From assembly GCA_903903635.1 (NCBI GenBank), contig CAIUZK010000253.1, forward strand, positions 1-42,345: a stretch of 42,345 bases of DNA, given 5' to 3'. This DNA is from an uncultured Bacteroidota bacterium (lineage in GTDB: Bacteria > Bacteroidota > Bacteroidia > Chitinophagales > Chitinophagaceae). The translations under genes and the position numbers were made by a program. This document shows positions 22,727 through 30,329 of the stretch, in pieces; position 1 is the stretch's first letter; every line of letters starts with the position of its first letter. The notes under the pieces were generated by a model, which was given only the letters and a program-made list of their open reading frames with translations, searched no databases and had not been told where the DNA came from.

Positions 22727-23902
22727 TTACCTGGCTGCAAGCGCTGATAAGCGGGCTATCGCATCTCTGAGCGTTTCTTCTTTTTTTGCGAAGCAGAACC
22801 TGATCAGTTTATCATCTTTCTTGTTTTTGTAAAATGCACTTACAGGAATTGTGGCTACGCCATATTCTTTGGTCAGCCATTCGGCAAATTCCATATCGCC
22901 CATGTCATTGATCCGCTCGTAGCCTACCACCTGAAAGTAACTGCCCTTTGTGGGGGTGAACACCGTAAACGGAGTCTGTTTTATAAGCTCAAGAAAAAGG
23001 TCGCGTTTCGCCTGCATGAGCTGGTTGACAGGTATTGCCGTATTATTGCCCAGGATATGCGCCAGTGCATATTGAGCGGGAGTATTGACTGTAAATGCAA
23101 CAAACTGATGTATGCGGCGGAATGCCAGGGTATATTCGGGTGGGGCAATGCAGTAGCCAATTTTCCAGCCGGTATTGTTGAACACTTTTCCAAAGGAGTA
23201 AAGGGCAAAGCTGCGTTGCCTCAGCTCGGGATGCTCGAGCACACTATAGTGCTTCTGACCATCGAAAACGAGTTGTTCGTATACCTCATCGGAGAGAATA
23301 ACGATATCGGTATCCCTGACAATTTCGGCAAGTGTGTCCCAATCGTTTTTATCCCAGATAGCCCCGGTAGGGTTGTGTGGTGTATTGATAATTATGCTGC
23401 GCGTGCGTGGTGTAATAGCCTCTTTTACTTTATTCCAGTCTACATTGAAATCGGGAGCAGGTAATGCGACGGGCACTACAATGCCGCCATTCATTTCGAT
23501 ATTAGGTATGTAGCTGTCGTAGGCCGGCTCCAGTACAATAACCTCATCGCCGGGCTGCAGCAGGGCAGTGAAAGCGGTATAGATGGCATAGGTGGCGCCG
23601 GGTGTAACTGTTATCTCGCTATCCGGATCGATATTGACACCATAGCGTTGCTTAAAATTGACTGCAATTGCCTGGCGGAGTGCAGGCATACCCGGCATTG
23701 GTGCATACTGGTTGTGACCCAGCCGTGCAGCATCGCCCAGCAATTGCGACAAACGCTCATCTATATGAAAATCGGGAAAACCCTGCGAGAGATTTATGGC
23801 ATTGTGTTGTGTTGCCAGGGCGCTCATAACCGTGAAAATAGTAGTGCCTGTAGCAGAGTGTTTTAATCCGAATCCCTTAACCGGTTTGCCGTTAGTAGCC
23901 AT
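22727..23902 (-). CDS. PLP-dependent aminotransferase, methionine/glutamine (YbdL-like) type
   Basis: The 391-residue fold type I aminotransferase has NLSQGFPDF near the start (typical of the KAT/glutamine transaminase K/YbdL group), PGATYAIYTAF, NTPHNPTG for substrate/PLP contacts, SDEVYEQL with Asp205 and Tyr208, and SFGKVFNNTGWKIGY with the PLP-binding Lys239. It probably transaminates methionine, and possibly glutamine or aromatic 2-oxo acids, for methionine salvage. The omega-amidase partner lies 3.5 kb away at 27352-28134, both on the minus strand. A 44 bp palindrome lies 33 bases upstream of its start. Confidence 0.9.
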   Translation of the reverse strand: MATNGKPVKGFGLKHSATGTTIFTVMSALATQHNAINLSQGFPDFHIDERLSQLLGDAARLGHNQYAPMPGMPALRQAIAVNFKQRYGVNIDPDSEITVTPGATYAIYTAFTALLQPGDEVIVLEPAYDSYIPNIEMNGGIVVPVALPAPDFNVDWNKVKEAITPRTRSIIINTPHNPTGAIWDKNDWDTLAEIVRDTDIVILSDEVYEQLVFDGQKHYSVLEHPELRQRSFALYSFGKVFNNTGWKIGYCIAPPEYTLAFRRIHQFVAFTVNTPAQYALAHILGNNTAIPVNQLMQAKRDLFLELIKQTPFTVFTPTKGSYFQVVGYERINDMGDMEFAEWLTKEYGVATIPVSAFYKNKKDDKLIRFCFAKKEETLRDAIARLSALAAR

Positions 23903-23935
23903 CGCCTGATTGATTTTAAAAATTGAAGCAGCTTT

Positions 23936-23979
23936 GTGACGATGATTAAATATGGTATACTTTATTTAATCAACGTCAC
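23936..23979. repeat. 44 bp palindromic repeat, copy 1
   Basis: Arms GTGACGATGATTAAATA (23936-23952) and TATTTAATCAACGTCAC (23963-23979) are inverted complements with one mismatch, spaced by 10 bases that include GTATAC. It lies between the divergent aminotransferase and glycosyltransferase-like genes. Copy 2 at 27291-27334 differs at two positions. Confidence 0.88.
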
Positions 23980-24022
23980 TTATTTCGCAAAATTAGAAGG
24001 AAATATTATTGTTCCGGCATAA

Positions 24023-24040
24023 ATTTAATCAACGTCACTT
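24023..24040. repeat. Half copy of the 44 bp palindrome
   Basis: ATTTAATCAACGTCACTT repeats the right arm of copy 1 exactly and runs straight into the -7 promoter element at 24040. Confidence 0.8.
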
Positions 24041-24047
24041 ACTTTTG
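24040..24047 (+). promoter_or_regulatory. -7 promoter element TACTTTTG fused to palindrome arm
   Basis: An exact TAnnTTTG match 7 bases upstream of ATG 24055. The base before it belongs to the palindrome half copy, so arm and promoter are physically joined. Confidence 0.6.
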
Positions 24048-24054
24048 GCCTGTC

Positions 24055-24963
24055 ATGACTATCGATACCAACTATATTGTTTTTCAGTGTTATGGAAATG
24101 AAGGGGTTTTTCACGAATGTGCCTATGCCCTTTTATCATTGTCGCGGTTGTACCAGGCTGGAGTAAAATGCAATATTGAAATATGGATATACACTGATAA
24201 TCCGGGCTGGTTTGAAGCATTTAAAGATTGTACGTTATCGTTGCATTTCAGAGCAATAGATAAAGCTACAATTAATGAATGGCGGGGCAGTATAGATTTT
24301 GTGCACCGTGTGAAAATAGAAGTACTCAAAGACTTTTGTAAGGATAAAAAGGGCAATGTACTGTATACTGATACAGACGTAGTATTTACTCATCATCCTG
24401 ATGAAATGCTTGCAGCAATAGAAGGCGGCGCGCTATATATGCATGTAATGGAGGGAAGAGTAAGTGAAGCAGGCAACCCGGTAATGAGAAAGCTGAACAA
24501 CTACCTGCAGGCAAATGTTACCATGCAGGTGAACGGAAAAGGATTGCAGGAACTGGCTATGTGGAATGCGGGTGTTTTGGGTTTTAATACAGATCATGCT
24601 GCAATACTCGATGAGGTACTGGCATTTACGGACCAGCAATACCCGAAGTTTCCAAAGCATATAATCGAGCAATTTGCTTTTTCGGTTTTTTTCAGGCAGG
24701 CAGGCGAAATAAAGGCAGCAGCACCATACCTGCTTCATTACTGGAATCTAAAAGAGGCAAGACTCGCGCTGGCTGCATTTTTCGGTACATTTAAAGGCAG
24801 AAGCTGGGCTGAACTGGTAAGGTATAGTTCGTTACTGCAAATGCATGTGCTGATGCAGGAAAAAGCCAACTTCTTTTCCAACCTGAGCATAGCAGATAAA
24901 ATGATGAAGAAACGCTGGCAGCCAAATAGCATGAACTGGCCGGAAATCATAAAGCAAATATGA
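24055..24963 (+). CDS. Glycosyltransferase-like protein (GT-A fold, DxD motif)
   Basis: The 302-residue soluble protein begins with a strand (NYIVFQCYGNEG). A later region reads VEVLKDFCKDKKGNVLYTDTDVVF, with Asp106-Thr-Asp108 as the DxD motif that binds the metal and nucleotide sugar in GT-A enzymes. AMWNAGVLGFNTDHA and the acidic LLDEVLAF segment fit the nucleotide-diphospho-sugar transferase clan. The sugar and acceptor are unknown, and no polysaccharide cluster surrounds it. The start at 24055 is supported by the promoter just upstream. It is divergent from the aminotransferase. Confidence 0.7.
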   Translation: MTIDTNYIVFQCYGNEGVFHECAYALLSLSRLYQAGVKCNIEIWIYTDNPGWFEAFKDCTLSLHFRAIDKATINEWRGSIDFVHRVKIEVLKDFCKDKKGNVLYTDTDVVFTHHPDEMLAAIEGGALYMHVMEGRVSEAGNPVMRKLNNYLQANVTMQVNGKGLQELAMWNAGVLGFNTDHAAILDEVLAFTDQQYPKFPKHIIEQFAFSVFFRQAGEIKAAAPYLLHYWNLKEARLALAAFFGTFKGRSWAELVRYSSLLQMHVLMQEKANFFSNLSIADKMMKKRWQPNSMNWPEIIKQI

Positions 24964-24989
24964 TGGTATTGGCTGGATTAAATACCCAA

Positions 24990-27248
24990 TTATTGATGGT
25001 CAGGTTTCAATAGTTTTATGAGCGTATCTATGGCCGCCATGTTTTCTTTATCGTCGATCGATTTGTAAATGTCTTCTTTTTCTTTCTGGGTAAGATGAAA
25101 GTTAAGCGCCGCTGCTTTTTTGGAGTCCTGTGGCACATATTGCAGCGTGATGAAGCGGAGTTTACCATTTAAGAATGAAGGAGAAATATCGCGCAGATAG
25201 GTTTGTGTTGAAGATTGGAACGCCTCCCATTTATTCTGTATCACAAAAAGGGGATCGAAAATCTGGCTGCTGAGTGTAGCCTGGTTAGATAAACTGGTCA
25301 CATCATTTTCGCGGGTATCCCTGATTTCAATAAAAATAACCTGACGTGTATTCACTTCGATCCAGTCTTTGAGGGACGACAGATAGCGGGTAGCCACCTG
25401 ATTACCGAAATTATCGCTTATTCCGGCATCCATGATATCCATACCCGGCACGCTTGGCAATTTAACTACAGGGAGAATAAAAGGAAATGTTGCATTCATG
25501 CGCAGGGCTGAAGTAAGCCTGAGATTGTAAGGATTCTGGTTAGCAAAAAATGTAGCGAAATCAATTACATCGATAGGTGGATTTGGTTTGTGTAAAGAGT
25601 ATGCGGGTTGTGTAAGGTATGCAGCAGGCTGATTAGAAATGATCAACCTGCGACCATCATTCACAATGGTACCATTTATAATAAGCAATGGAATTTCAGC
25701 CTTTGCTTCCCGTTCTTTAAAAAAGCCAATGCTTTTGTCGAGTAAACCATCGGTATTATTCACCAATTCCTGCTCCATGGCAAAACCCCGGTCGCGTGTA
25801 TAAGAGTAACCGGAAACGGATATTTTATTGAACGGTGATATCATATCAACACTGGCCAGTGAAAATATGATGGAATTCAACAGGTCTTTACCCACGTTTT
25901 CCTGGTAATTACGGGAATAGGGATCCTTTAAAATTCCTTGTTGAACAGCATCATGCACACTGCGCCAATAAGTGGCTCCGATCATGCCACCGGATGCTCC
26001 GGTGATGAGTACTGTGTTATGAAACAGCCGGCCTTTTGTAGCGCTATCAGCAAACTGCAAAGCGCGGAATGTCCAGTAGGCGGCACGGGAGCCACCACCA
26101 CTTACTGCAATAACTACCAGCGGCGGGGCAGAATCTGTTTTAGTGTTTGCGGATTTCCAAAGGTTAAGCCGTGATTCTTCCTTTTGCCGGTCGGCGTTGT
26201 ATCTCTCCTTATTAAAAATATGACGAACATTTTCGTAATCATAAGTGGGCCGGGGAGATGTATTATGGTAGTTTAAGCCGTATGCTATGCTGCGAAGGTC
26301 GAAGACCTGGTATTTTACCATAAACGAAAGCAGTACAACAAAGATGACCCACCCAATGGCTTCCCAGCTTTTAAGAAAATACTTGAATGCTCCTACCACG
26401 CCCATTATAATAGAGAAAAGCAAAACAAAACCGGCCCCGGCAGGTACTCTTAATAATGGCTGCTCCATGTAGATGCCCATTAGCAGCAAAACTATATAAG
26501 CTATAAGCGCCGCGAATATCACATTGCGGTGGTGGCGCCGCAGCACTGTGTTCATTACCCTGGGGTGATAAGGCGGTAAATCGGTGCTTTTGAGAATCCT
26601 CAGGTTGCCTGAAATAAAAGACCGGGAAGGGATAATGTCGATTTCGTAGTCGAGTGAATCGTAAGGAATAATACCCCTAATGCGCGCAGGATTGGTGATT
26701 TTTGATAAAACTGTTTTGAAGAAATCGCGGCTCACCCGGAAAAAGTAATAGAAGGAAAGCAGGATAACTACCAGTATTCCCAGGTAAAAACCACATTGCA
26801 GCATTAGAATGATCTTCCAGGAAAGATGCTCTTCGCGCAAAAGAAAATGGCAGGTATAAATGGAATAGAAAGTAAGGAATGAAAGGGGAATGATGGCGTT
26901 ATTATAGGAATAAACAATAAAGGCATCCCTGGTAGCGCCCATGTAGGGTATGCGCTTGCTGTGAATGATAAAGGTGGTAATGTGCCATGTCATGATGAAT
27001 ACACACATTGCCCCACCCATAATAAACATACTTAAGAAGCTGATATTGCCCAGGTATTCGGGCGCCAGAAACAGGGAAGAGGCTCCGAAATGAACCGCGA
27101 GATTTCCTGTTATAGTCAGGGTAAGAATAATCCAGAAGGCCAGCAGAAGCTGGTACTTACGGAAGTGAAGTAGTAAAAGCTGGACAGGAAGAAAAAAGAA
27201 TATGCTCTTAAGCACACGATTGATCAGCCGTCCCGGTTTGATTGCCAA
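24990..27248 (-). CDS. Membrane patatin-like phospholipase
   Basis: The 752-residue protein starts with about six to seven transmembrane segments (residues ~12-320, e.g. VLKSIFFFLPVQLLLLHF, LSMFIMGGAMCVFIM, VIFVVLLSFM) and has a cytoplasmic or periplasmic patatin domain after about residue 370. The catalytic motifs are the oxyanion GGGSR (384-388), GASGG with Ser419, and MDAGIS with Asp607 (DAG rather than the usual DGG). Patatins hydrolyse phospholipids; this one may act on membrane lipids. The start is a TTG at 27248, since no ATG precedes the first membrane segment. A palindrome copy lies 42 bases upstream. It is convergent with the glycosyltransferase-like gene. Confidence 0.85.
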   Translation of the reverse strand: MAIKPGRLINRVLKSIFFFLPVQLLLLHFRKYQLLLAFWIILTLTITGNLAVHFGASSLFLAPEYLGNISFLSMFIMGGAMCVFIMTWHITTFIIHSKRIPYMGATRDAFIVYSYNNAIIPLSFLTFYSIYTCHFLLREEHLSWKIILMLQCGFYLGILVVILLSFYYFFRVSRDFFKTVLSKITNPARIRGIIPYDSLDYEIDIIPSRSFISGNLRILKSTDLPPYHPRVMNTVLRRHHRNVIFAALIAYIVLLLMGIYMEQPLLRVPAGAGFVLLFSIIMGVVGAFKYFLKSWEAIGWVIFVVLLSFMVKYQVFDLRSIAYGLNYHNTSPRPTYDYENVRHIFNKERYNADRQKEESRLNLWKSANTKTDSAPPLVVIAVSGGGSRAAYWTFRALQFADSATKGRLFHNTVLITGASGGMIGATYWRSVHDAVQQGILKDPYSRNYQENVGKDLLNSIIFSLASVDMISPFNKISVSGYSYTRDRGFAMEQELVNNTDGLLDKSIGFFKEREAKAEIPLLIINGTIVNDGRRLIISNQPAAYLTQPAYSLHKPNPPIDVIDFATFFANQNPYNLRLTSALRMNATFPFILPVVKLPSVPGMDIMDAGISDNFGNQVATRYLSSLKDWIEVNTRQVIFIEIRDTRENDVTSLSNQATLSSQIFDPLFVIQNKWEAFQSSTQTYLRDISPSFLNGKLRFITLQYVPQDSKKAAALNFHLTQKEKEDIYKSIDDKENMAAIDTLIKLLKPDHQ

Positions 27249-27290
27249 ACTGAATATTTTTAATTGTTCCCTGAAGTATTCTGTTACTAA

Positions 27291-27334
27291 GTGCCGATGA
27301 TTAAATATGGTGTACTTTATTTAATCAACGTCAC
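27291..27334. repeat. 44 bp palindromic repeat, copy 2
   Basis: Same arms and spacing as copy 1 with two base changes (GTGCCG start, GTGTAC centre). It lies between patatin and the nitrilase gene; both genes run on the minus strand, so it is upstream of patatin. Confidence 0.88.
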
Positions 27335-27351
27335 TAAGATACTAGATTAAA

Positions 27352-28134
27352 TCACAGGAGTATAAATTTATCGGCATCCTCAAGGAAAGGGAGATTTGTA
27401 CGGACCTTTGCAAGCACATCTTTTTGCAGGGTAATAGTATGGCAGGCTGTTGATCCGGCTACTTGCCATAAGTTCTCGCCAAGGGGTCCGAATACGCTGC
27501 TTTCGCCAATGTAATTATTTCCTTTACCATCTTTACCTACACGGTTTACACCAGCTACATAACATTGGTTTTCGATAGCCCTTGCCTGCAGCAATGTTCG
27601 CCAGGCCAGGCTACGGGGCTCTGGCCAGTTGGCCAGATAAAGCATGACATCAAATTCATCTCCCTGGTTTCTTGCCCAAACAGGAAATCGAAGGTCATAG
27701 CATACCATAACATTGATGCGCCATCCGTTTACCCGTGCTATCAGTCTTTTATCGCCCCTGGTATAATGCTTGTCTTCACCGGCATATGCAAAAAGATGCC
27801 GCTTGTCGTAAATGCCTATATTGCCATCGGGCTGCACCCATAGCAGCCTGTTAAAAAAATTACCGTCTTCCTCAATGATAAGGCTACCCGTAAGGATACA
27901 CCGGTATCTGGCAGCCATTGTTTTCATCCAGGCAACAGATGAGCCTGACATGTGCTCAGCAAGTCTTTCCGGATCCATACTAAAACCGGTACTAAACATT
28001 TCAGGCAGGGCTACAATATGCTTGTCGCCTTTTATTCCGGAAATGATCTCTTCGTACTGCTGCAGGTTTGCAGTTTTATCTTCCCATACTATATCGGGCT
28101 GAATGAGCGTTATATTTAAATGTTCGCTGGCCAT
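27352..28134 (-). CDS. Nitrilase-family amidase, omega-amidase (YafV/Nit2) type
   Basis: The 260-residue enzyme has the full nitrilase triad: Glu45 in ALPEMFSTGF, Lys111 in IYDKRHLF, Cys145 in MVCYDLRFPVWARN. The PEMF...GF and YDKRHLFAYAGE motifs are typical of the YafV/Nit2 omega-amidase branch, which hydrolyses 2-oxoglutaramate and 2-oxosuccinamate. With the aminotransferase at 22727-23902, the two enzymes could form the glutamine transaminase/omega-amidase pathway. Same strand as patatin and the aminotransferase. Confidence 0.88.
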   Translation of the reverse strand: MASEHLNITLIQPDIVWEDKTANLQQYEEIISGIKGDKHIVALPEMFSTGFSMDPERLAEHMSGSSVAWMKTMAARYRCILTGSLIIEEDGNFFNRLLWVQPDGNIGIYDKRHLFAYAGEDKHYTRGDKRLIARVNGWRINVMVCYDLRFPVWARNQGDEFDVMLYLANWPEPRSLAWRTLLQARAIENQCYVAGVNRVGKDGKGNNYIGESSVFGPLGENLWQVAGSTACHTITLQKDVLAKVRTNLPFLEDADKFILL

Positions 28135-28261
28135 AATTGCTAATCAAGGACTAAATACTTTGTTATTAAATTGAGCTTACAATTTACGCATATTAATTTT
28201 GAGCTTACAATTACGGATTAGTACTATTAAACAAGCAAAGCGCGATTTTTGAAAATTTGGT

Positions 28262-28269
28262 TAACTTAG
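28262..28269 (+). promoter_or_regulatory. -7-like element TAACTTAG
   Basis: Degenerate TAnnTTTG element 8 bases before ATG 28278. The same octamer precedes the cassette operon (minus strand, near 13215). Confidence 0.35.
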
Positions 28270-28277
28270 GCACAAAT

Positions 28278-28994
28278 ATGAGCAAAGTACTGATCCTGTT
28301 ATTTTTACTTTTGCCCTTTGCAGCCATCTGCAAGGACAAGCACAAACCGCTTAAAATACCTGTTGGCAGATGGCGGGAGGTGAAGCGCATGAACTTTGAC
28401 TCGACGGTTAAAACATTTGCCGATACCTTATTTATTTCTTTCAGAAGGAAGGATTCATTTACCTATCATTTCCAGGATGGATTTGTGTATAATGGTGGTT
28501 ATACTATAGATGAGGACAGCCTGATGGATTTTGGTACTACGAAATTTAAAATTGCAGTAAAAAGACCAGGAGCCATGGTTCTGCTTGATGACAAGAATAT
28601 TTATGTAATGGGAATTGACCTCTCGGATACTGCCAAGATAGATATTATAGGGAAAGAGGATAGTGTGCTGCCGGTAAAGAGTATAGAACAGATAATTGGT
28701 CACTGGACGGTATATAAAAAGGAAACAGAAAAAACGGCAGAGTCAATTGATTTTTCTACCGAAATAAAGGCGGTATATATAACGGGCCCATCTACGGACG
28801 GAAAACAAGGATTTGTGTATGGTGGCCTTGATCCAAACAATTATCCTTCGTGGTACATAAAGGGCCTGACCACAGATCAATCGCTTGATTGTGCGGGCAA
28901 AAGTTCGCGCATGATAAAACTGGTGAAATGCCAGAAAGGTGAGATGATACTGGATAGTGAGGGCATCAAGTACTTCCTGAAACAGTTTAAGTAA
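28278..28994 (+). CDS. Exported protein with two lipocalin-like halves
   Basis: The 238-residue protein has an N-terminal signal peptide (MSKVLILLFLLLPFAAICKD). The mature part appears to have two similar halves, each starting with G-x-W (VGRWREVKRMN near residue 35 and IIGHWTVYKKE near 140) and running through alternating strands. G-x-W near the N-terminus of an antiparallel barrel is the lipocalin-like pattern in many Bacteroidota exported proteins. The ligand and role are unknown. No T9SS domain. It is convergent with the ATPase gene 17 bp away. ATG 28278 was chosen over the upstream TTG at 28257 because it starts the signal peptide directly. Confidence 0.6.
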   Translation: MSKVLILLFLLLPFAAICKDKHKPLKIPVGRWREVKRMNFDSTVKTFADTLFISFRRKDSFTYHFQDGFVYNGGYTIDEDSLMDFGTTKFKIAVKRPGAMVLLDDKNIYVMGIDLSDTAKIDIIGKEDSVLPVKSIEQIIGHWTVYKKETEKTAESIDFSTEIKAVYITGPSTDGKQGFVYGGLDPNNYPSWYIKGLTTDQSLDCAGKSSRMIKLVKCQKGEMILDSEGIKYFLKQFK

Positions 28995-29011
28995 CACCTA
29001 CCGGTTCATAC

Positions 29012-30199
29012 TTATCTGAAAAGCTCGATTGGTGGTATCTTCAGAAATTCCTCCCATGGTATGCCGGTTTTACCAACCACCAGTGTTTTATACGGATCAT
29101 TCTGCTTTTTGAATGCTGACATTCCTTTGGGATTTTCGCTATTACCACTTTTTACCTCAATACCTATTACTGTACCTCTTTTCTCCAAAACAAAGTCAAT
29201 TTCATTATTGCCATCCCTCCAGTAGTATACTTTGTAGCCATCTATAAATGAGTTATTTAATAAATGAGATCCTATAGCCGATTCAACAACCCGGCCCCAT
29301 TTTGCGGGTTGAATGATTATCTCATCCAGCATTTCATTCCGTTGAGCGCTGATCAAGGCAGTATTGTGTACCTGGAATTTGGGACTCGAAGACCTCTTCC
29401 TGATGACATCTTTTGAGTATTTTTCCAGTCCACCCAACAAACCGGCCGTATCCAGCAAAGCCAGGTAATGCGATAAAGTAGTTGTATTTCCGGCATCCAG
29501 CAACTGGCCCATAACCTTGGTATAGGATAATATTTGCCCGGAATAAAGGCAACCCAGTTCAAACAGCCTTTTCATCAACGCTGGTTTATCTACCCGCGTA
29601 AGCATAAGAATGTCTTTCGAGATACTGGTTTCTATCAGCGAATTAGTTACATAATTTTTCCATCTTGACTCATCACTGATAAGATCGGCTGAACCCGGAT
29701 AACCCCCAAACCAGGCATACTGGTTTTCATTCCATCCAAAGGCTTCATGCATTTCTTTAAAAGACCAATGGCCCATATAAATGGTCTCGAACCTGCCTGC
29801 AAGCGACTCGGTTAAGCCCTGCTGTATCAATAACCGGGATGAACCCAGTAGAATTACTTTTATGTTTCTTTTTTCCCTGGTATCATTATCCCAAAGCAGT
29901 TTAACTGTCTCACTCCAGTTATCAATTTTCTGGATCTCATCAATAACCAATAAAAATTCGGGTGATTCAGTTTGTTGCATTTTAAGCCGGGCAATTTCCC
30001 ATTGCTCTTCCAGCCAGCCCTGATTGGAGGCCGGAACAGCATCGGCTGAAATGGAATAAAAAGGCATTTTTATAGCTTCTGTTACCTGTGCAATAGTGGT
30101 TGTTTTACCCACCTGTCTTGGTCCGAATACCACCTGAATAAACCTTCTTTTTTCTTCAACCCTCTTGGTAATTAATTGTATATAAGGTAGTTGTATCAT
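29012..30199 (-). CDS. AAA_14/DUF4143 ATPase
   Basis: This 395-residue cytoplasmic protein has an N-terminal AAA_14 P-loop domain with Walker A GPRQVGKTT (26-34), Walker B LLVIDEIQKI (Asp87-Glu88) and GSSRLL sensor-like motif. The C-terminal DUF4143 domain has the PD-(D/E)XK-like ending YYWRDGNNEIDFVLE and IGIEVKSGN. Such proteins are abundant in Bacteroidota and are often duplicated; their target is unknown. ATG 30199 was chosen because the TTG upstream (30217) falls in the leader. The leader contains tandem repeats (see the repeat entry). Confidence 0.85.
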   Translation of the reverse strand: MIQLPYIQLITKRVEEKRRFIQVVFGPRQVGKTTTIAQVTEAIKMPFYSISADAVPASNQGWLEEQWEIARLKMQQTESPEFLLVIDEIQKIDNWSETVKLLWDNDTREKRNIKVILLGSSRLLIQQGLTESLAGRFETIYMGHWSFKEMHEAFGWNENQYAWFGGYPGSADLISDESRWKNYVTNSLIETSISKDILMLTRVDKPALMKRLFELGCLYSGQILSYTKVMGQLLDAGNTTTLSHYLALLDTAGLLGGLEKYSKDVIRKRSSSPKFQVHNTALISAQRNEMLDEIIIQPAKWGRVVESAIGSHLLNNSFIDGYKVYYWRDGNNEIDFVLEKRGTVIGIEVKSGNSENPKGMSAFKKQNDPYKTLVVGKTGIPWEEFLKIPPIELFR

Positions 30200-30206
30200 T
30201 TTTATG

Positions 30207-30292
30207 AAAATACTCAATGAGTTGAGTAAAAATATTCAATAGAATGAGTTAAAATACTCAATAGAATGAACAAAATTACTAAATATATTGAG
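30207..30292 (-). repeat. Four tandem 20-23 bp units in the leader of the DUF4143 gene
   Basis: Plus-strand units AAAATACTCAATGAGTTGAG (30207-), AAAAATATTCAATAGAATGA (30228-), AAAATACTCAATAGAATGAA (30251-) and a weaker fourth unit (30272-). The palindromic ACTCA...TGAGT element recurs in the first three. It spans the -7 box and the whole leader, so it may control the gene. Confidence 0.7.
30271..30278 (-). promoter_or_regulatory. -7 promoter element TAATTTTG
   Basis: Exact TAnnTTTG on the minus strand, 71 bases before ATG 30199. It sits within the tandem repeats and leaves a 60-65 nt leader made of repeat units. Confidence 0.5.
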
Positions 30293-30329
30293 AAATACAA
30301 AAATCCGGATGGAAAATATAACGAATAAA

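Noticed and set aside
30207-30292. CRISPR-like short repeats
   Set aside because: Units abut without spacers and lie in a gene leader; no cas genes in the window.
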